Shown piece by piece: positions 59,539 through 64,000 of a stretch of DNA of 64,000 nt (position 1 is its first letter; each line of letters opens with the position of its first letter). A program made the translations under genes and the position numbers. The stretch is from positions 18,925 through 82,924 of the forward strand of contig JAJPHV010000001.1 in NCBI GenBank assembly GCA_021325095.1. Direction: 5' to 3'. Source of the stretch: Chloroflexota bacterium (GTDB lineage Bacteria; Chloroflexota; Anaerolineae; Aggregatilineales; UBA2796). Below the pieces are notes generated by a model. It saw only the letters and a program-made list of their open reading frames with translations, was not told the origin of the DNA and ran no database searches.

Positions 59539-61899
59539 ATGGGCAAGAAACAACGCTACATTCAATCGGACGGCACGTCGCTGGAAAATCAAGGTAGTCC
59601 ATACGACCTGCCCCTCGATAAACCTATCGCAGTTTACTACCGTCAGTCAACCATCGCACAGGTCGGCAATGTAGCCACTTCACAGCAAACGGAAGACATG
59701 CCCGCCTACGTAGAAAGTCGTGGTTGGGCAAAGGAAGCTATCATCCTGATCGATGATGATGAGGGGGTAAGCGGCACTACACGCATTGATGAACGGCCCG
59801 GTATGAGCAAGCTGTATGGCATGATCCTGGAAGAACAGATCGGGGCTGTTGCGGTGTGGCTTGAAGATAGGCTTTTCAGAGATCAGACGGAGATACAGCC
59901 CAACGTGTTTCTTGAGGCATGTAAAGAGCACAATATCCGCGTAATCACGCGCTGGACAACCTACAATTTCAATCACCCCATGACGGCCAAATCTGATATG
60001 CGCCGTTTCCGCTATGAGGCGACCAAAGCGGCGGAATACCTCGAACACATCAGAGAGCGGATGCTCCCTGCTAAGGAAAAACTGGCATTGCAAGGGTACT
60101 GGTCTGGTGCGTCCATAACCATTGGCTTCATGCTGAAACCGGAGACGAACGGTAGACGTATCCGGTATCGTTTCGTCCCCTTTTACCCGATTGTGGCGAC
60201 TGTGATCACCTATTTTGAGCTTTTTGTCTACAAATTTCGCGGCAACCTGCGCCAGACTGCCGACTATATCCGCAAGAACGGGCCGTATATCGACTTTGAC
60301 GACCCCGAACTGCTGAAAGAGGTTCCAGAGCGGTACATTTGGCGCAGCCCCAATCGAATGAAGCGGGGGGAGAACGGGCAGTATTACCCTAGCAAGCATG
60401 GGCTATACCAGATGTTCACCAATGCGATGTACATCGGACATCGACCCGTAAACGGAAAGGGAGTTGTCTGGAACAATCATGAGGCCATTGTTGACGAAGG
60501 GCTATTCATGCAGGCGTTTAACTACCTGTCGGCAATCGGGTTGGACGGCAAGCCCAATCCCGATTACAAACCGCGCGTCAACCACGCGCGCCCTACACGT
60601 GACGAAACGAAAGGCAAGCCTAGACCGCTGTGTGAAAACTATATTGTCTCGAAAGAAAACGACGGTGACTGGCGGCAAGTCGGCATAACATGGGACGGCA
60701 GAGTAAAGAACTGGTCTTATCGGTTCAAAGAACGCCAGCACAGTGACGGCTCGGAAGGGCTGGCGCTCTGGGAACGGCAAGCTCGCTGGATTGACACCGC
60801 AATCGTAGAGGACTTACGGCACAAAATGAACGCCAGTTTTCACGATGATGTGTGGTCAACCATGCTGGAAAATGTTGAACCAGACACCGCAAAAGAGCGC
60901 CGGAACTTAGAGAAACAGATTGCCTCCGTCAAGCGACAGCAAAAACTTACGGCACGGAACGCGGCCAGGGCCAAAAGTGACAAACTTTTCGATGAGCTAC
61001 AGCAGGAATATGACCAGCAAGAAGCCGAGATCAACCGCCTCAACCAGAAACTTGCTGCATTGGGCCATCAACATGGCCGGCGGGAATTGTTGCAGAGCCT
61101 TTACGACTGTTTCGGAAGCGCCGGGGAAATCTGGCACGACTTAAGCACGGATATGCAGAAAACCGCGATAGACACGTTCATTGACCGTGTTGAAGCGCTT
61201 ATCGTAGATGGTGAAATTGAACTGGTGGTCTGCTATCGGGATGGCGCAAGGTCGGAGCCGATACGTCTACCCCGGCAAGGGACAACTTATAAAACCTGGC
61301 TACAGCGCGATACCGCTTTGCTCAAACGGATGGCGGACGAAGGTAAGAGCCAGGTTGAGATCGCAATGGCGTTCCCCGGCCTGCGCTGGAAAATGATTAG
61401 CGATCACTACAGACGCAGCTTTAATGAAAATCTGTCAGTGTTCCCCAAGCCCATACTAGACACGGAAAACTTCTATGCGTTCTACCAGCGCGTCAACGGT
61501 AAAGTGTTCTGCCTAGTCAGCGGTAACGGAGAGCGCTGGACAGCCAAAGACCTCGCAAAGCTGACAGAACTGGTCAACAGTGGCGCGAAACAGCTTGAAA
61601 TCGCGGCGGCATTTCCTACCCGCCGCTGGAACTGCCTGCGTCAGAAGATCAGTGACCTATTCGGAACGGCCACAATCATCCGGGGCATGACGTTCTCTCA
61701 ATTCGAGAGCTACTACGAATATCTTGATAGAACAAACCCCGACGCGCTTAACCCTATGCGGCGAGACTTGGAGAAACGCGCGGCGGATACCATGACGGAC
61801 TTACTGATACAGCTACCAGCGGGGGCAATTGTGGACGAAAACGGTACATCGCGCGCAAGTACCACTTCTGGAAACCGTTCAGAGATAATTCCCCAATAA
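59539..61899 (+). CDS. Large serine recombinase (integrase of element C)
   Basis: A 786-residue integrase. The catalytic domain (about 28-170) has YYRQST (Ser37) and EDRLFRD (109-115). A recombinase domain and a coiled coil (about 450-520) follow. No zinc-ribbon cysteines are present. Two C-terminal repeats (about 590-624 and 669-704) share G..Q.EIA.AFP..RW. It is a homologue of the element A enzyme. The arm and core of the attachment site lie inside its last codons. Integrated, it ends ...RSEIIPQ using comM DNA. In the circular element the frame would run to a stop at 45628-45630, giving about 841 residues. Confidence 0.94.
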   Translation: MGKKQRYIQSDGTSLENQGSPYDLPLDKPIAVYYRQSTIAQVGNVATSQQTEDMPAYVESRGWAKEAIILIDDDEGVSGTTRIDERPGMSKLYGMILEEQIGAVAVWLEDRLFRDQTEIQPNVFLEACKEHNIRVITRWTTYNFNHPMTAKSDMRRFRYEATKAAEYLEHIRERMLPAKEKLALQGYWSGASITIGFMLKPETNGRRIRYRFVPFYPIVATVITYFELFVYKFRGNLRQTADYIRKNGPYIDFDDPELLKEVPERYIWRSPNRMKRGENGQYYPSKHGLYQMFTNAMYIGHRPVNGKGVVWNNHEAIVDEGLFMQAFNYLSAIGLDGKPNPDYKPRVNHARPTRDETKGKPRPLCENYIVSKENDGDWRQVGITWDGRVKNWSYRFKERQHSDGSEGLALWERQARWIDTAIVEDLRHKMNASFHDDVWSTMLENVEPDTAKERRNLEKQIASVKRQQKLTARNAARAKSDKLFDELQQEYDQQEAEINRLNQKLAALGHQHGRRELLQSLYDCFGSAGEIWHDLSTDMQKTAIDTFIDRVEALIVDGEIELVVCYRDGARSEPIRLPRQGTTYKTWLQRDTALLKRMADEGKSQVEIAMAFPGLRWKMISDHYRRSFNENLSVFPKPILDTENFYAFYQRVNGKVFCLVSGNGERWTAKDLAKLTELVNSGAKQLEIAAAFPTRRWNCLRQKISDLFGTATIIRGMTFSQFESYYEYLDRTNPDALNPMRRDLEKRAADTMTDLLIQLPAGAIVDENGTSRASTTSGNRSEIIPQ
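61859..61882. other. Attachment site, element C right end
   Basis: The 21-base arm 61859-61879 (starting GTACCACTTC) is the complement, with two mismatches, of 45450-45470. CAG (61880-61882) is shared with 45446-45448. comM N-terminal sequence follows. Confidence 0.88.
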
Positions 61900-62215
61900 A
61901 CATGGCGTCGTGCAGACTCTCTGCTGGAATTTGCTCGGTGGCTGCCAGAACACCCACCGCAATCGGCAGATCGTAGGCCGGGCCTTCTTTGCGAATGTCG
62001 GCGGGCGCGAGGTTGACGACATAGCGCTTCATCGGGAAGTCCAACCCGCGATTCTTGATGGCCGAGCGCACCCGTTCCCGGCTCTCCTGAACAGCGGTGT
62101 CAGGTAGGCCCACAATGGTAAAGCTCGTCATCGCGCGCGGATTGTAATCGACTTCGACGGTGACAGCAGTGGCATCAAGGCCCACCACTGCCCCTGAATT
62201 GACGGTTGCAAGCAT
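61883..62215 (-). pseudogene. comM: comM fragment 1 (N-terminal)
   Basis: About 111 codons with the native start (ATG 62215): [20 protein letters not shown], then [20 protein letters not shown] and AMFIGELSL. This is the N-terminal Lon-like domain of ComM. The frame then runs into element C. A short truncated protein may still be made. Excision of C, B and A would rebuild the gene. Confidence 0.94.
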
Positions 62216-62349
62216 GGATCAGTCCTAAACTGAGACGTGGCTAATGACTCAGCCGCAACCGGAATTATACTCCATGCTGGCCGTTAGCGAATTGGATCAG
62301 CCCGGCGTATTAACAACAAAGAGCGTCAGAGCGGGCGCAGTTTCGTGCA

Positions 62350-62868
62350 TCAGGCCCGCGACTGGGATGGCAAATGCAGTTCAAAGACCTGTTCGGTCAA
62401 AGCGGACGTGCCGGTCAGGTGAGTGCCATCTACCTCGCGGCACAACCGGAAGCCGAACTTCTCGTAGAGATGGCGGGCTGTATTCAAGCCAGCGAAGGTC
62501 GTCAGATAGACCCGGCTATAACCTTTGCGTTTGCAGAACGAAACAGCCTCAGCCAGCAGGCGATTGCCCAGGCCGTGCCCCTGATAAGCCGGATCGACAA
62601 TGAACCAGCGCAGCCGCGCGCCCTGACCATTGGCGTCACTGCCGTCGATGAACACGCCGCCCACAATCTCGCCGTTGACCTTCGCAAACCAGGCTCCATC
62701 ACGGGCCGGATCGAAGTTCGTCAGGAAGGTCGCCATCTCTGTTGCTACTTTCGCTTCAAAGTAAAGCCCCAGTTGCCAGTGATCGGCATAGTAACACGCA
62801 TGTAGTTCCGTGATACGGCCCAGCGCGCCGGGCGCGTAACCGGTAAATTCGACAGTATAGGTCTCCAT
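62350..62868 (-). CDS. GNAT-family N-acetyltransferase
   Basis: A 172-residue acetyltransferase. The acetyl-CoA binding motif is LRWFIVDPAYQGHGLGNRLL (Q/RxxGxG/A type), then AEAVSFCKRKGYSRVYLTTF and ARHLYEKFGFRL near the end. The substrate is unknown. It is a host gene, divergent from the XRE regulator with an 89-base shared promoter region. Confidence 0.9.
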   Translation of the reverse strand: METYTVEFTGYAPGALGRITELHACYYADHWQLGLYFEAKVATEMATFLTNFDPARDGAWFAKVNGEIVGGVFIDGSDANGQGARLRWFIVDPAYQGHGLGNRLLAEAVSFCKRKGYSRVYLTTFAGLNTARHLYEKFGFRLCREVDGTHLTGTSALTEQVFELHLPSQSRA

Positions 62869-62957
62869 AAGCCTTTCCCATTCGTGTTTTATGCTATTCT
62901 AGGGAAAACCAGACAGGCTGTCATTGACTCCGGAGTCGAGAAACGAATCAAAGGATC

Positions 62958-63743
62958 ATGATAACTCCTGGCGGGAGCCGCCTGAGGGCGTTAAGGGAGT
63001 ACCTGGGCAAGACACAGCTGCAAGTCGAGATCGAGGCTGAATTGGGCCTGGGCTATTTGCAGCGCATCGAGTCAGGCAAAGTTCGCCATCCCGAACGGGA
63101 CACCCTTGAACGCATTCTGACGGCGTTGGGCGCGCAGTATACTGAGCGGCGCGACATTCTGGAGATGTTCGGCTACGCTGTCGATACCCCGTTACCGTTG
63201 GAACCGGAGATCGAATGGGCCATCGCCTCGTGTCAATCCGAACTGGAGACGGCGGTTTTTCCGGCCTATTTGCTGGACTGCGCGCACCGCGTCCTGGCCT
63301 GGAACGCCTTCTTCATTAAACTCTTTGGTCCAATTGGCTTGAGTCACCCCTACTGCCTTTCGGTGCTCAAGATGCTGTTCGACCCTCGCTACAGCGTCAC
63401 GCCGCTGATTGCGAACCCGGACATCTTCTTTCCGGCGCAAATCCGCGCCCTTCGTTATGAAATGCGCTGGTTTCGCAGCGAAACCTGGTATGAAGCGCTC
63501 ATCGACGAAATGCTGGCCGAGTGCCCCCTGTTCAGGCACTACTGGCTGGATTCGTTGGCGCAGCAGCAAAGCTACCTGGTCGCCGCCAGGCCCCTGGTCT
63601 CGTTTGAACTGAACGTGCCGCACGCAGGCTTGCTCCGCTTCCGGCTGACCTCTGAACCCTTCGCACAGGACAGGCGCTTTCGCGTGATCTACTACATACC
63701 CGCCGATGCGCCGACCATTACGCAGTGTATCGCGTGGCAGTAG
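62958..63743 (+). CDS. XRE regulator with MmyB-like ligand-binding domain
   Basis: A 261-residue regulator. An XRE HTH occupies residues 6-65 (LRALREYLGKTQLQVEIEAE; IESGKVRHPERDTLERILTA). The rest matches the MmyB-like PAS-type domain (PAYLLDCAHRVLAWNAFFIK) that binds fatty-acid-like ligands in the family. It may control the divergent acetyltransferase gene. Host gene. Confidence 0.88.
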   Translation: MITPGGSRLRALREYLGKTQLQVEIEAELGLGYLQRIESGKVRHPERDTLERILTALGAQYTERRDILEMFGYAVDTPLPLEPEIEWAIASCQSELETAVFPAYLLDCAHRVLAWNAFFIKLFGPIGLSHPYCLSVLKMLFDPRYSVTPLIANPDIFFPAQIRALRYEMRWFRSETWYEALIDEMLAECPLFRHYWLDSLAQQQSYLVAARPLVSFELNVPHAGLLRFRLTSEPFAQDRRFRVIYYIPADAPTITQCIAWQ

Positions 63744-63842
63744 ACAACACCCCGGTTCAGTCCACTCTGGTGGGGCCGAAGCGCGCGGAATGCACCATTT
63801 TGTGTTATTCTGCGTATAGGAGAGTACGGAGGACATGCGACG

Positions 63843-64000
63843 ATGACATGGGTGATTATTGCGGCGGGCGTCGCCGTTGGGATCGGGATCGCATTCTGGC
63901 AACAGATCGTCACCTGGGCCAACCAGCACCTGGCGAACTGGCTGGATGAACTGTTTGGCAAGGAACTGCGCGATGCCTTCTTACTCATCCTGGCGGCGGC
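63843..64000 (+). CDS. Small membrane protein, cut by the window end
   Basis: The frame is open to the edge. GGAGG precedes the ATG. It starts with a TM helix (WVIIAAGVAVGIGIAFW), then an amphipathic part (ANQHLANWLDELFGKELRDA). Family unknown. Confidence 0.5.
   Translation, partial: MTWVIIAAGVAVGIGIAFWQQIVTWANQHLANWLDELFGKELRDAFLLILAA

Larger units (their letters stand above)
45449..61880. mobile_element. Integrative element C, satellite-like, about 16.4 kb
   Basis: The limits are set by 21-base inverted arms and comM pieces that rejoin in frame. The content is a PrimPol-SF3 replicase with candidate origin, a methylase-nuclease fusion, both terminase subunits, small regulators, a TM-HTH protein and a large serine integrase. 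There are no capsid, portal, tail or lysis genes. A phage satellite or a cryptic prophage remnant are the two main readings. Confidence 0.85.

Noticed and set aside
59680..60399. A 239-residue frame antisense to integrase C
   Set aside because: It is a mirror of the catalytic domain coding region, with no supporting signals.
3063..61880. B and C as one 59-kb element
   Set aside because: A comM piece with its own attachment arms on both sides lies between them at 45179-45448.

Overview
The window comes from a bacterial chromosome, most likely a member of the Chloroflexota. This is an inference. It rests on secreted proteins with long Pro/Thr linkers (41395-42243, 51860-52993), a membrane protein with a short TPR-like head of a kind I associate with Anaerolineae (50894-51391), and a ComM-like protein at the target locus. 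No rRNA or tRNA gene was seen to settle it.

The main fact is that one host gene, comM (yifB; Mg-chelatase-like AAA+ helicase of natural transformation), has been split by three separate integrative elements at three different sites. On the minus strand the gene runs from right to left: N-terminal piece (62215-61883), element C (about 45449-61880, 16.4 kb), second piece (45448-45179), element B (about 3063-45178, 42.1 kb), third piece with Walker A (3062-2734), then element A, of which only the last 2.7 kb is visible. The remaining C-terminal third of comM should lie to the left of the window. The pieces join in frame without loss: GELSL + DGALRHARG, and FADIKG + QEYMKRAM. So the insertions were exact and look recent. 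Each element ends in its own large serine recombinase whose 3' end crosses the attachment site. For B and C both element ends are visible, and the rebuilt attP sites are imperfect palindromes.

Element B (3-45 kb) is plasmid-like. From its left end it carries a recombinase and an excisionase-like gene. Next comes a minus-strand block with a replication-relaxation protein, a HerA/TraG-type ATPase and small membrane and zinc-ribbon proteins. An XRE-SorC regulator follows, then 1.3 kb of noncoding DNA full of strong foldbacks beside a ParA/RHH partition pair, and an archaeo-eukaryotic-type primase. After that lies accessory cargo: BrnTA toxin-antitoxin, an IS1595 copy with intact ends, a HEPN protein, a Dam-like methylase, a two-gene CBASS (CD-NTase plus Cap4 nuclease-SAVED effector), an SRAP protein, a complete type I restriction-modification operon with a YgjP-like peptidase, a J-domain/PKD membrane protein, several toxin-antitoxin genes, a run of 28-50 residue membrane proteins, and small signalling proteins (CBS, receiver, FHA).

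Element C (45-62 kb) looks like a phage satellite or cryptic phage remnant. It has a PrimPol-SF3 replicase followed by an iteron-rich AT-rich candidate origin, a DNA methylase fused to an Mrr-like nuclease, small and large terminase subunits, several small proteins and a large serine integrase. No capsid, portal, tail or lysis genes are present. C and B each carry, close to one end, a four-TM protein with a C-terminal winged-helix-like segment. To the right of comM are ordinary host genes: a GNAT acetyltransferase, an XRE/MmyB-like regulator and the start of a small membrane protein.
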